64,000 nt of DNA from Pseudoalteromonas rubra (GTDB lineage Bacteria; Pseudomonadota; Gammaproteobacteria; Enterobacterales; Alteromonadaceae), in assembly GCF_005887115.1 (NCBI RefSeq), contig NZ_PNCJ01000023.1, forward strand, positions 62,001-126,000, in the 5' to 3' direction. Shown here piece by piece: positions 42,919 through 51,382 of the stretch (positions within the stretch are counted from its first letter, which is position 1; each line of letters opens with the position of its first letter). The notes under the pieces were generated by a model that searched no databases, was not told where the DNA came from, and saw only the letters and a program-made list of their open reading frames with translations. The position numbers and the translations under genes were made by a program.

Positions 42919-44931
42919 TTAAGTTCTGAGTCTGAATTTACGAACCAGTTGAGCCAGCTGCTCAGCTTGTTTATTGAGCTGTTGTGCAGACAAAGCGGCA
43001 ACCTGAGTATCCTGCAGTGAGCTTTGGCTTGATTGCTCTATCTTCGAGATATCCTGAGCCATTTCTCCAGCAACGACAGATTGTTCCTCTGTTGCTGTCG
43101 CTATCGACTGGATCATAGCGGCAATTTCAGACGCGCCACGAACGATATCATCCAGCTGAGCGCCCGCAGCTTCCGCCATAGACACACTCTGATCAACCTG
43201 AGACACGCTGTTTTGCATTGAGCTGACGGCATGTTCGGTCTGCGACTGAATGGACTGAACTGTTGAAACCACTTCTTCAGTGGCTTTAGAGGTGCGCTCA
43301 GCAAGTGTTCTCACTTCATCGGCGACCACCGCAAAACCACGACCCTGTTCACCGGCTCGGGCTGCTTCAATGGCAGCGTTTAAGGCAAGCAGGTTGGTCT
43401 GCTCGGCAATACTGCCAATCACGCCAATCACGTTACCAATCTGACTACTTAGCTCGCCCAGATGGGTCACGTTTTCTGCGGTTTTCTGCACGTTTTGTGA
43501 GGCCGTTTTGATTTTACTGACGGTTTGTCCGACAGTGTCTCCGCCTCCGGAGGCCAGAGTGCGGGCCTGATCGGCGTGGCTGGCAGCTACCTGACTCTGT
43601 GACGCAACTTCTGACACCGTAGCGCTCATTTCCTCAATGGCTGTGGCAACTTGAGTTGATTGATCGGCAGATGACCGGCTGCGCGAGGCGATTTGGTCAT
43701 TGGCTTCGGCAATATCGTGGCTCGAAGTACGCACATCATCTACCACCTGAGCAATCGAGTGTAATAGCTCATTCAAAGAGCGAGCCATTTTGTTGGTGGC
43801 CTCGGCCAGTCCATCAATTTCGTCCTGGCCTTTGTGCGCAATGTCTCTGTCAGAGATATCACCGGCACTGATCCGTTCAGCTACGCCAAGCACCTGACTA
43901 AGTCTGGATACGATCGAATTGCTGATAAGATAAGCAATGGCGATACCGAGAACAGCAGCGATCAGCGTGATCACAATAATCACGATAGACGTTGAATTGA
44001 GCCCCTCAACCAACAGTTCCAGAGCGCCTGTCGCATCATCGATTTCTTCTTTCGCAGATACGTCGAGGATTTTTGCTATGTCCTGAATATACTTTCTGTC
44101 CAATTCACTGAGCGTCGCAGTAGCTTGTTTAAAGGCCGTAGGGTCATAGCTGCTAAACACGACAGTAGCTTCGTCACGTATCGTTTTATATAAACGTTTG
44201 ATGGTCGCAATATCTTGCAGTTCATTTGGCTTTTGCTCTAGTGGTATCAATAGATTCAGGTACTCTTCAAAGCTGGCAGCATCGTCATTAAAGTCTGCTT
44301 CCGCGTTCGTATTACCCGTTGTATGTGAAATAATAGCGGCTATCATGTCGCCTGCTTCATCCACTAACTCTAGATAGTAACGGACACCAGGCAGGTCATC
44401 GTTGAGTGACTCCTGTAAGTCAGTTGACTGCATGGCATCGTTAAATTCTTGCTCTTTAAGCTTATCCAGTAGAGCTTCTAGCTGCTCCCCTGTGGTCGAT
44501 TCCAGGCGGTCCACGCGGGTTTTGATACGTTGGTAGGCATCGGGATCATAGCGACCAAAAACGTCCTGATTGACGCGCTGGTGATACGTGGTAATGCTCT
44601 TGAGAATATGGGCCATTTTTTCCCGATCGGCTTGCTTGGCAGACTCATAACGATATAACTCTGTGTGTACTTCTTTGAAATTTCGAAATACTTCATTAAA
44701 GATGGATTTTTTACTGGTATCCCCGTTCATATATTCTAGCGCCGCACTTTTGAGCTGATGCTCGGTGTCGAGCAAGCGGCTGTAGAGGATCATGCCTGGC
44801 AGGTCATCGCCTGTGACTTCCTGCGCACGGGCCGTTTCTGTTGATACCTTAAACCAAACTAAAGTACTGGACATCACCATCAGTACAATTAGAACACCAA
44901 AGGCTGAGTAAAGTTTATTACTGAGTTTCAT
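42919..44931 (-). CDS. Methyl-accepting chemotaxis protein with helical-bimodular-like sensor
   Basis: About 670 residues from the ATG at 44931 (MKLSNKLYSAFGVLIVLMVM); an in-frame extension of 31 residues upstream is less likely. The periplasmic region of about 290 residues is almost entirely helical. It contains two similar openings, DDLPGMILYSRLLDTEHQLK and DDLPGVRYYLELVDEAGDMI, which fits the helical bimodular (HBM) sensor type known to bind organic acids. A second membrane helix (STSIVIIVITLIAAVLGIAIAY), HAMP and a signalling domain with EQTNLLALNAAIEAARAGEQGRGFAVVADEVRTLA follow. Confidence 0.92.
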   Translation of the reverse strand: MKLSNKLYSAFGVLIVLMVMSSTLVWFKVSTETARAQEVTGDDLPGMILYSRLLDTEHQLKSAALEYMNGDTSKKSIFNEVFRNFKEVHTELYRYESAKQADREKMAHILKSITTYHQRVNQDVFGRYDPDAYQRIKTRVDRLESTTGEQLEALLDKLKEQEFNDAMQSTDLQESLNDDLPGVRYYLELVDEAGDMIAAIISHTTGNTNAEADFNDDAASFEEYLNLLIPLEQKPNELQDIATIKRLYKTIRDEATVVFSSYDPTAFKQATATLSELDRKYIQDIAKILDVSAKEEIDDATGALELLVEGLNSTSIVIIVITLIAAVLGIAIAYLISNSIVSRLSQVLGVAERISAGDISDRDIAHKGQDEIDGLAEATNKMARSLNELLHSIAQVVDDVRTSSHDIAEANDQIASRSRSSADQSTQVATAIEEMSATVSEVASQSQVAASHADQARTLASGGGDTVGQTVSKIKTASQNVQKTAENVTHLGELSSQIGNVIGVIGSIAEQTNLLALNAAIEAARAGEQGRGFAVVADEVRTLAERTSKATEEVVSTVQSIQSQTEHAVSSMQNSVSQVDQSVSMAEAAGAQLDDIVRGASEIAAMIQSIATATEEQSVVAGEMAQDISKIEQSSQSSLQDTQVAALSAQQLNKQAEQLAQLVRKFRLRT

Positions 44932-45562
44932 AGGATCACCAAGTTCGAAAGAGGCGTCATCCATGGCGTACTTTTCATTATATTGTCGTCCATAATTAAA
45001 GTCCTTAATTGCAAAAAATGACAAGTTTTATCTGCAGTCAGGGTATTAGAGACATACAGACTTGTTGTTTTTTGTTGATTATTTTAAATCTTTGTTTTTG
45101 AATCGTTCCAATTTTGTTTTTATAAAAGGGAACTCCAGATTTACTTAAGAAATACGGATAAAGTGCTTTTTATTAGAACGGTTTTGAACAATGTGAAATC
45201 CATCCTATATCGTTGTTTATTATAAAATATATAGGGTGAATCACGAAGGAATGAAGTGAGGTTTTCGGTCACAATTAAAGAAAAAATTGTATCTGGCTTT
45301 CAGGTTATGAAATATTTTATATCTGTACTGTACAAATTTGGCGGGCGATATTTTTAGGTATCCCACCCTGTTGTCCTGATGAGTTTGCCTGCATTAAAAT
45401 TGTTGCTAAAAGTGAAATTATAAATTGTAACCTTCTGATATCCGCCCTAATACGACGATATTCATTGTAAAAGGTGAGTAAATAAAATCATGAAGCAGGG
45501 CTGATTTAACTGGTCTGATGTGTTAGTGTGAGGTGTTATTCAAATCGGACAGGTTCAGCGTT
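44932..45562. other. AT-rich intergenic region of about 630 bp
   Basis: No gene is supported. It separates two divergent genes and is very AT-rich. A 7-bp inverted repeat CCTATAT (45204-45210) and ATATAGG (45229-45235) is visible; its significance is unclear. Confidence 0.45.
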
Positions 45563-46030
45563 ATGGCAACACCCTTATTAAAAACCTATAAGAAGTTTAA
45601 ATGGTTGCCCTTTGGCAACTGGCTATTCAGCAAGGCCGTGTGTAAACGAGCGCCTTATTTCGGCACCATCAAGCCTAAGATCACTCACCTTAGTGAAGGC
45701 CGGATCACGGCACAGATGCCTAACCGAAAAGCGGTGCATAACCATATTGGCACTGTACATGCGATTGCGCAGTGTAACCTTGCGGAGCTATGCGCTGGCG
45801 TGGTGACTGATGCCAGCATTCCGTACAAAACACATCGCTGGATCCCTAAGGGGATGACGGTACAATACCTGAAAAAAGCCGAAACAGACTTGCGTGCAGA
45901 AGCGACGATTTCACTACCACGTCAGTGGCAGGACAAAGAGGAGTTAATCGTCCCGGTTGAGGTATTTAATAGTCAAGGGGTCAAGGTCTTTCATGCCGAT
46001 GTCACTATGTATATCTCGGCGAAAAAGTAG
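45563..46030 (+). CDS. DUF4442 hotdog-fold thioesterase-like protein
   Basis: A 155-residue protein with start ATG at 45563 (MATPLLKTYKKFKWLPFGNW). The pattern of a long N-terminal segment, ITHLSEGRITAQMPNRKAVHNHIGTVHAIAQCNLAELCAGV, then GMTVQYLKKAETDLRAEA, fits the DUF4442/PaaI-like hotdog fold. N-H-I-G-T-V-H is where the family has its catalytic or binding loop. It may hydrolyse an acyl-CoA; the substrate is unknown. It stands alone with its own terminator. Confidence 0.82.
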   Translation: MATPLLKTYKKFKWLPFGNWLFSKAVCKRAPYFGTIKPKITHLSEGRITAQMPNRKAVHNHIGTVHAIAQCNLAELCAGVVTDASIPYKTHRWIPKGMTVQYLKKAETDLRAEATISLPRQWQDKEELIVPVEVFNSQGVKVFHADVTMYISAKK

Positions 46031-46035
46031 TGATT

Positions 46036-46058
46036 GGCCCGCGCGCAGCGGGCCTTTC
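46036..46058. terminator. Terminator between convergent genes
   Basis: GGCCCGC-GCGCA-GCGGGCC followed by TTTCTC. It ends the DUF4442 gene. Confidence 0.8.
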
Positions 46059-46062
46059 TCTA

Positions 46063-46665
46063 TCAGAAAGTATAGCGATACTTTATTTCAGTCTGGGTGT
46101 ATTCTACACCGTTGGTATATTCAACTACCACGGCTGAGCTTGTTGTATAACTGAGGCGCAAGCCCAGGTTAACAAAAACACCATTTTCATCATCTCTGAA
46201 ACCGTCAAGTAGTTCATAGCCCGCTTGACCATAGGCACTAATGCGTTTGGAGAAGGCGTGTTCGTACTCACCGTAAAGGCGACGTGTATCTGCTGTTGAG
46301 TTAGAGCGATTAGTCGACACTTCAAACTCACCAACCTGAGCGCCAACTGCCAGGCGTCCACTGTCCGTTGAACGCAGAATGTAGCCCAGATTAAATGTCG
46401 TTTCGTCAATGTCGTATTCTCCATCATCAAGATTGTCGAAGAATGCCAGGCTGTCTGAATGCTGATCAATTTTTAGTCCCATAAAGATACCGTTGGCAAA
46501 TTCATAACTACCCGCAATGATAAATCCCCGAGGAGCCACTGAATCCGGTGAACCATCCAGATTGGTCTTACCATAACCCACTTCCAGGAAGCTTTTACTA
46601 AGCTCAGCAGCCTGAGAGCCTAAAGACGCAGTAGCCAGTAGCAGGCCTAAAATATGCTTGTTCAC
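46063..46665 (-). CDS. Small outer-membrane beta-barrel protein (porin-like)
   Basis: A 200-residue protein with a GTG start preceded by AAAGGA. A signal peptide (MNKHILGLLLATASLGSQA, cut after A-A) is followed by eight or so alternating amphipathic strands (SKSFLEVGYGKTNL, GFIIAGSYEF, RRLYGEYEHAF, AVVVEYTNGVEY), and it ends in Phe, the usual signal for outer-membrane barrel insertion. It resembles OmpW/OmpA-like barrel proteins of 8 strands. Function unknown. Confidence 0.82.
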   Translation of the reverse strand: MNKHILGLLLATASLGSQAAELSKSFLEVGYGKTNLDGSPDSVAPRGFIIAGSYEFANGIFMGLKIDQHSDSLAFFDNLDDGEYDIDETTFNLGYILRSTDSGRLAVGAQVGEFEVSTNRSNSTADTRRLYGEYEHAFSKRISAYGQAGYELLDGFRDDENGVFVNLGLRLSYTTSSAVVVEYTNGVEYTQTEIKYRYTF

Positions 46666-46830
46666 GATATATCCTTTGAATTACTTCGGTGTGTTGTAAA
46701 AAAGCGAGTATTGACACTCGCTTGGTACTTCAAATGCGCAGAAATGTATCACTATCCGATACAAAAGTGAAAGGCTAAGTCTATGTTTTGTGTTATGAAA
46801 TGTTATCGGTGGCCTATTTTTGACGAGTGT

Positions 46831-47205
46831 TCAGCCTTCGCTGGCTTTATCCAGTGGGGTGACATTAGATGGCTCTGCGCGATGGTTCAGTTGACCCTGC
46901 ATATGCGCACCGGCCTGAATACTCAGTGTATCGTGTTCGATATCACCAGTCACTCTGGCGCTGGGCTCCAGCGTAACGCTGTCAGCGTTGATCCCGCCCT
47001 GAACTTGGCCGCGCACCTGCACCTGTTTGGCGATAATATTGCCTTCTACAAGCCCAGATTCGCCAATGATCAGCTGCGCGACATTGAGGTCACCCGTGAC
47101 TTTGCCATCGATCTGAAGTTCACCGTCGCAGTGGATGTTGCCTGTGATTTCGGTGTCGGGAGAAATAAGCGAGAAAGGAAATGAATTTTTCTTTTTATTG
47201 AACAC
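46831..47205 (-). CDS. Bactofilin (polymer-forming cytoskeletal protein)
   Basis: A 124-residue protein with the repeating short-strand pattern of a bactofilin beta-helix: ITGNIHCDGELQIDGKVTGDL, then IIGESGLVEGNI, VQVRGQVQGGI and LEPSARVTGDIEHD. Short disordered ends flank the core. It uses GTG as start and overlaps the end of the M23 peptidase gene by 11 bp. Bactofilin/M23 pairs control cell shape in several bacteria (for example Helicobacter CcmA with Csd1), so a local peptidoglycan-remodelling role is likely. Confidence 0.93.
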   Translation of the reverse strand: MFNKKKNSFPFSLISPDTEITGNIHCDGELQIDGKVTGDLNVAQLIIGESGLVEGNIIAKQVQVRGQVQGGINADSVTLEPSARVTGDIEHDTLSIQAGAHMQGQLNHRAEPSNVTPLDKASEG

Positions 47206-48301
47206 GTTTAAGCACTCTTGCCAGTTTTACAGGGTTTATATGCTTTTTATCCTGTAACACCTCATAATGCAAGTGTGTACTGGTACTACGACCTGTGCTG
47301 CCCATCAGTGCAATCACGTCTGACTGCTTGACCGTCTGGCCTTTTTTGACTTTGATGGTGTGTAAATGACCATAACGTGTGACGATACCGTTCGCATGTT
47401 TAATTTCAATAAACTTACCGTATCCGCCATTTTTTCCTGCTCTACTGATCACCCCATCTGCCGGTGCAATGATCTGGGTTTTGTGCCAGCCTGCCATATC
47501 GACCCCTTTGTGGTAGGCACGGCGGCCTGTAATTGGGTCTTTACGAAAGCCAAATGCGCTGGAAATATAATATTTGTCGTGCGCAACAGGCATCATTTTG
47601 GGGGTGGAGTGTAATAAGTTCTCTAACTGATTGAGTTGGACAGAGTCATCGATCAGCTGGGTGTAGCGCGCATTTAACAGCGTTGCATCAACCTGGTGAT
47701 AAGGACCACCCTGTGCGGAATTATTGTCGCTGCTCAAAGACAGGCCTGCTTCAGTAAATCCGGCCATTAGCTGGTTATGGCGCGCCGAAATAATCGTTTG
47801 CAATGTCTCAAGCAAAGCGGTCTGTGCATCATCCAGCTCATTGCTGTGTGCCTCAAATTCATGGCTGTCATTGATATCCCCAGCACCAGGCTGCGTGTCA
47901 TTCTGTTGTGTACTTTCTGGCAGAGATAGCGCTGCGTCTGTCTGCTCAGTGATGGACGTCGGCAGGGCACTGACAATTTCACTGAGTACAGTATGCTGTT
48001 CGTTTAAGGTGACAAGCTGTGTATGTTGTTCAGTCAGGCGTTCGGTCAGCAGCTGTTTTTCTTTTGCCCAGGCTTGCTGTTGAGTCTGTAGTTCCGCTTG
48101 TAGGGCATTAACCGTTTTTTGCTGTTTAAAAAACGCTGATGTACTGATAACTAACCAGGTAAGAGCGCCACAAACCAGCACTAGTGCGATAAATTGCAAC
48201 CAGCCAGGCACAACCATCAGACTAACCTGGCCATTCTGGCGCATCATTAGCTGCTTAGGTTGAAATAGCGATGTGATCAGGCGTTTGATATAGCGAAACA
48301 T
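47195..48301 (-). CDS. Membrane-anchored M23 peptidoglycan endopeptidase
   Basis: A 368-residue protein with one membrane helix near the N terminus (about 32-52), a long coiled coil (AELQTQQQAWAKEKQLL and onward to about 110), and a C-terminal LytM/M23 domain. The zinc motifs are HKGVDMAG and HLHYEV, with GHLHTIKVKKGQTV between them. It cleaves peptide crosslinks in peptidoglycan. The gene precedes and overlaps the bactofilin gene, so the pair is probably co-regulated and works together at the membrane. Confidence 0.93.
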   Translation of the reverse strand: MFRYIKRLITSLFQPKQLMMRQNGQVSLMVVPGWLQFIALVLVCGALTWLVISTSAFFKQQKTVNALQAELQTQQQAWAKEKQLLTERLTEQHTQLVTLNEQHTVLSEIVSALPTSITEQTDAALSLPESTQQNDTQPGAGDINDSHEFEAHSNELDDAQTALLETLQTIISARHNQLMAGFTEAGLSLSSDNNSAQGGPYHQVDATLLNARYTQLIDDSVQLNQLENLLHSTPKMMPVAHDKYYISSAFGFRKDPITGRRAYHKGVDMAGWHKTQIIAPADGVISRAGKNGGYGKFIEIKHANGIVTRYGHLHTIKVKKGQTVKQSDVIALMGSTGRSTSTHLHYEVLQDKKHINPVKLARVLKRVQ

Positions 48302-48366
48302 AACACGTAATAATTAAAAATAACGACCCACTTTAACAATTTTTATGCAAAAAGCCAGTATTTACT

Positions 48367-48398
48367 TACAAAAAAAAGGTGTACTTAAGCACACCTTT
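48367..48398 (-). terminator. Terminator after fahA
   Basis: On the minus strand AAAGGTGT pairs with ACACCTTT around GCTTAAGT and is followed by TTTTT. Confidence 0.85.
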
Positions 48399-48435
48399 GT
48401 TTTGTATAGAAAAGCTTTTGCGTTTGCGATTACGA

Positions 48436-49749
48436 TTACTTCGCTGGCAGGATAGTGCCTTCGACAAAACCGAAGCCGATACGTGCAAAGCCGTTCGCTT
48501 CACACCAGCCACGCATAATGACCTTGTCACCGTCTTCCAGGAACTTACGCTCTTCGCCATTGTCCAGAGTGATGGTCTCTTTACCGCCACGAGATAGCTC
48601 AAGCAAAGAGCCGGCTTCTTCGTGCTCCGGACCAGACTGAGTACCTGAACCCAGCATGTCGCCCGGAAGGAAATTACAGCCGTTTACTGTGTGGTGAGTG
48701 ACCATTTGTGCCACTGTCCAGTAGCTGTGCTTAAAGCTTGATTCTGACAGCTTGCTTGGCGCTGCATTGGCTTCACGCATTTTTGCGGTTTCAAGCAGTA
48801 CGTCCATCTGGATATCAAAAGCACCCGATTCACGGTTTTGTGCAGACTCAAGATACTCCAGAGGCTGAGGGTCTTGCTCATTACGGTGCCAGTTGGTGCG
48901 GTACGGCGCCAGCGCTTCTGTGGTGACAATCCACGGCGATACCGTTGAGGCAAAGTTTTTCGCCAGGAACGGACCTAACGGCTGGTATTCCCAGGCTTGC
49001 AGATCACGGGCAGACCAGTCGTTGAACAGACAGAAACCAAACACATGACTTTCGGCATCTTCAATCGAAATAGAGTCACCCAGCTCATTGCCTTTACCCA
49101 GGTAGATACCCAGCTCCAGTTCGTAGTCCAGGCGTTTACACGGACCGAAAGACGGTGTATCTGCATCTGGCGCTTTAGTCTGACCTTTAGGGCGAGGGAA
49201 GTTTTGACCTGACACGTCAATCGATGAAGCACGGCCATGGTAACCGATTGGTACCCACTTATAGTTAGGCAGTAGAGGGTTGTCCGGACGGAACAAGCTA
49301 CCTACCGCTGTAGCATGGTAGATTGAGGTGTAGAAGTCTGTGTAGTCGCCAATGTGACACGGCAGCGCATATTCAACGTCGGATTGAGTAACTAATGCCG
49401 CTTCCAATGCGCCCTGGTGCTCAGAGCCTTCACGAAGAGCACGAGATAACGCCAGACGCAGGGCAGACCAATAATTTTGACCCATACCCATAAATTCATT
49501 CAGTTTAGGCGCGTTGGCCGCTTCTACTGCGTCCTGTGCTTCACCACTGAAGATGCCTGCTGCAGCAACCACTGCTAAATCCAGTACCTGATCGCCAATG
49601 GCAACACCACCACGGAACTCTTCGGCACTGTCTTTACGACGGAATGAGGCAAAAGGCAGGTTTTGAATTGGGAAGTCGGTGCCAGCCTGGTTGGCGCTGG
49701 CAACCCAGCTCTTCAGATTAATGTCATGCGTTTCGTTGATAAAAGACAT
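48436..49749 (-). CDS. fahA: Fumarylacetoacetase
   Basis: A 437-residue enzyme of tyrosine catabolism that cleaves fumarylacetoacetate to fumarate and acetoacetate. The ATG at 49749 follows AAGGAAAGACC; an upstream in-frame ATG has no such site. Typical FAH motifs are present: YTDFYTSIYHAT (metal and catalytic site), RPDNPLLPNYKWVPIGYHGRAS, LDYELELGIYLGKGN, FNDWSARDLQAWEYQPLGPF and NGCNFLPGDMLGSGTQSGPE. It is downstream of hppD with a terminator hairpin between, so it may have its own promoter. Confidence 0.95.
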   Translation of the reverse strand: MSFINETHDINLKSWVASANQAGTDFPIQNLPFASFRRKDSAEEFRGGVAIGDQVLDLAVVAAAGIFSGEAQDAVEAANAPKLNEFMGMGQNYWSALRLALSRALREGSEHQGALEAALVTQSDVEYALPCHIGDYTDFYTSIYHATAVGSLFRPDNPLLPNYKWVPIGYHGRASSIDVSGQNFPRPKGQTKAPDADTPSFGPCKRLDYELELGIYLGKGNELGDSISIEDAESHVFGFCLFNDWSARDLQAWEYQPLGPFLAKNFASTVSPWIVTTEALAPYRTNWHRNEQDPQPLEYLESAQNRESGAFDIQMDVLLETAKMREANAAPSKLSESSFKHSYWTVAQMVTHHTVNGCNFLPGDMLGSGTQSGPEHEEAGSLLELSRGGKETITLDNGEERKFLEDGDKVIMRGWCEANGFARIGFGFVEGTILPAK

Positions 49750-49847
49750 GGTCTTTCCTTTTTGCAAGTTTGAGGCTGTTCTCAGATGTGGTGATAGTGT
49801 TTTGATTTTTCAATGCAACACCTGAGTCTCAGACAAATTAAAACGGC

Positions 49848-49883
49848 AAAAGCAGCCACAAGGCATCGCCCCAAGCTGCTTTT
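49848..49883 (-). terminator. Hairpin between hppD and fahA
   Basis: AAAAGCAGC (49848-49856) pairs with GCTGCTTTT (49875-49883) across 18 nt. On the minus strand it is followed by GCCGTTTTAATTT. It could end or attenuate hppD transcription before fahA. Confidence 0.65.
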
Positions 49884-49906
49884 AATTTTCTACTCTCAAA
49901 GGAGAA

Positions 49907-50953
49907 TTAGATCACGCCGCGGCGTTCCTGGTCACGCTCGATAGACTCGAACAGCGCCTGGAAGTTACCTTCACCGAATCCACCGTCGTCAACACGCTGG
50001 ATCATCTCGATAAAGATAGGACCAAACAGGTTCTTAGTGAAGATCTGAAGCAGGTAGCAATCTTCGCTCTGGCTGTCTACCAGGATCTGATGCTCTTTGA
50101 TCTTTTCACGGTCTTCTTTAACCCAAGGTACACGGTCAAAGATGGTGTCGTAGTAGTGATCAACAATGTCTAATGTTGCAATGTTAGTCTGGTCAAGCTT
50201 GTCCAGTGAGGCAACCAGGTCGTTGGTCAAAAATGCCAGGTGCTGTACGCCCGGGCCATTGTACTCGTCCAGGTACTCATCGATCTGGTTGTTGTTGTCG
50301 TCTTTACCTTCGTTAATTGGAATAGAGAAGGTGCCACACGGAGATTTCAGTGCATATGACAACAGGGCTGTTTTCTGACCTTTGATGTCGAAGTAGCGTA
50401 CTTCCGTAAAGCCGAATACGTCTTTATAGAAGTTTGCCCATGTTTCCATGGTGCCTTTGTATACGTTGTTAGTCAGGTGGTCGATACGCAGGAAGCCTTT
50501 GTCCTCAACAACCACTTGCTCTTCTAAATCAACAAAGTCTTGCTCGAAAATAGAGCCTTTATCACCGAATACATCGATGAAGTAGATCAGGCTGTCACCG
50601 ATGCCGTAGATGGCCGGGTAAGGCAAGTCTTTATGAGTTGAGTCAGTGGCAGGCTTAGCACCGCGCTCAACCGCGATTTCAAACGCTTTTTGCGCGTCTT
50701 CTACACGCCAGCCCATAGAGCAAATCGCCGGACCGTGGCTCTTAGCGAACTCCGCAGAGAAACCGCCGCGCTCTTTATTCAGCAGGAAGTGAATGTCGTG
50801 CTGGTTGTAGTATAGGATGTCTTTGTCTTTAAACTTTTTCAGTTTAGAAAAACCAAAATCGGCAAAAATCTTTTCCATGTAGTCCGCATCTGGTGTTGCG
50901 TACTCGGTAAACTCAATGCCAACTAGGCCTAGAGGATTTGTTACTTCACTCAT
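49907..50953 (-). CDS. hppD: 4-Hydroxyphenylpyruvate dioxygenase
   Basis: A 348-residue non-haem iron dioxygenase converting 4-hydroxyphenylpyruvate to homogentisate. I chose the ATG at 50953 (MSEVTNPLGLVGIEF), which follows GGGAG. The iron ligands are in FLRIDHLTNNV (His), GVQHLAFLTND (His) and GPIFIEMIQR (Glu). The usual next enzyme, homogentisate dioxygenase, is not encoded next to it; fahA follows instead. Accumulated homogentisate would oxidise to pyomelanin if hmgA is missing or weak (inference). Confidence 0.95.
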   Translation of the reverse strand: MSEVTNPLGLVGIEFTEYATPDADYMEKIFADFGFSKLKKFKDKDILYYNQHDIHFLLNKERGGFSAEFAKSHGPAICSMGWRVEDAQKAFEIAVERGAKPATDSTHKDLPYPAIYGIGDSLIYFIDVFGDKGSIFEQDFVDLEEQVVVEDKGFLRIDHLTNNVYKGTMETWANFYKDVFGFTEVRYFDIKGQKTALLSYALKSPCGTFSIPINEGKDDNNNQIDEYLDEYNGPGVQHLAFLTNDLVASLDKLDQTNIATLDIVDHYYDTIFDRVPWVKEDREKIKEHQILVDSQSEDCYLLQIFTKNLFGPIFIEMIQRVDDGGFGEGNFQALFESIERDQERRGVI

Positions 50954-51064
50954 TGTCTTACTCCCGCTTAAAAGCACTGGATCGCTATTTGTTTTGTGCT
51001 GTGGATGATTAATCAAAATGGCAAAAAGGGGAAGCGATGGGCATGATTTAGCAAGTAGGTAAAA

Positions 51065-51082
51065 TGTAAATTCTGTCGTACA
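51065..51082. promoter_or_regulatory. Possible TyrR-type operator before hppD
   Basis: TGTAAATTCTGTCGTACA resembles the TyrR box TGTAAA-N6-TTTACA: the left half is perfect, the right half matches 4 of 6. It lies about 112 bp before the hppD ATG, where an aromatic amino acid regulator would be expected. Confidence 0.35.
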
Positions 51083-51332
51083 AATTGTCTGGATTATACG
51101 GATCGCGTGAACAGGATAAATTTATCGATTAAAAGGCCCTGTTTGTTCTTAAAAATGGATTGCATGACGGGTGGTTTTTCAGCAGAGTTTTCTTTATCTA
51201 TCTGAAAATAATAAACTTTAAAGTTTGACGTTGACAGCGATATCACCTTGTTAGTGATACAGAGACAGGTACAGAAGAGGCAAAATCTCGCGTTGCTGTA
51301 TTGATAAGTTTACAAGAGAGGGTTGAAAGCAG

Positions 51333-51361
51333 AAAAGCCGCACAAATTTAGTGCGGCTTTT
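51333..51361 (-). terminator. Terminator after the POT transporter gene
   Basis: An 11-bp perfect stem AAAAGCCGCAC/GTGCGGCTTTT with a short AT loop; its T-rich arm serves the minus-strand gene. Confidence 0.85.
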
Positions 51362-51382
51362 ACATGAGTCAGTAATTAGAAA

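Larger units (their letters stand above)
50954..51382. other. Intergenic region upstream of hppD
   Basis: No gene is supported. It contains the hppD promoter region with a TyrR-like site at 51065-51082 and the POT-gene terminator at 51333-51361. Confidence 0.5.

Noticed and set aside
46783..47184. 133-residue plus-strand open frame
   Set aside because: It is antisense to the bactofilin gene, whose repeats are unmistakable.
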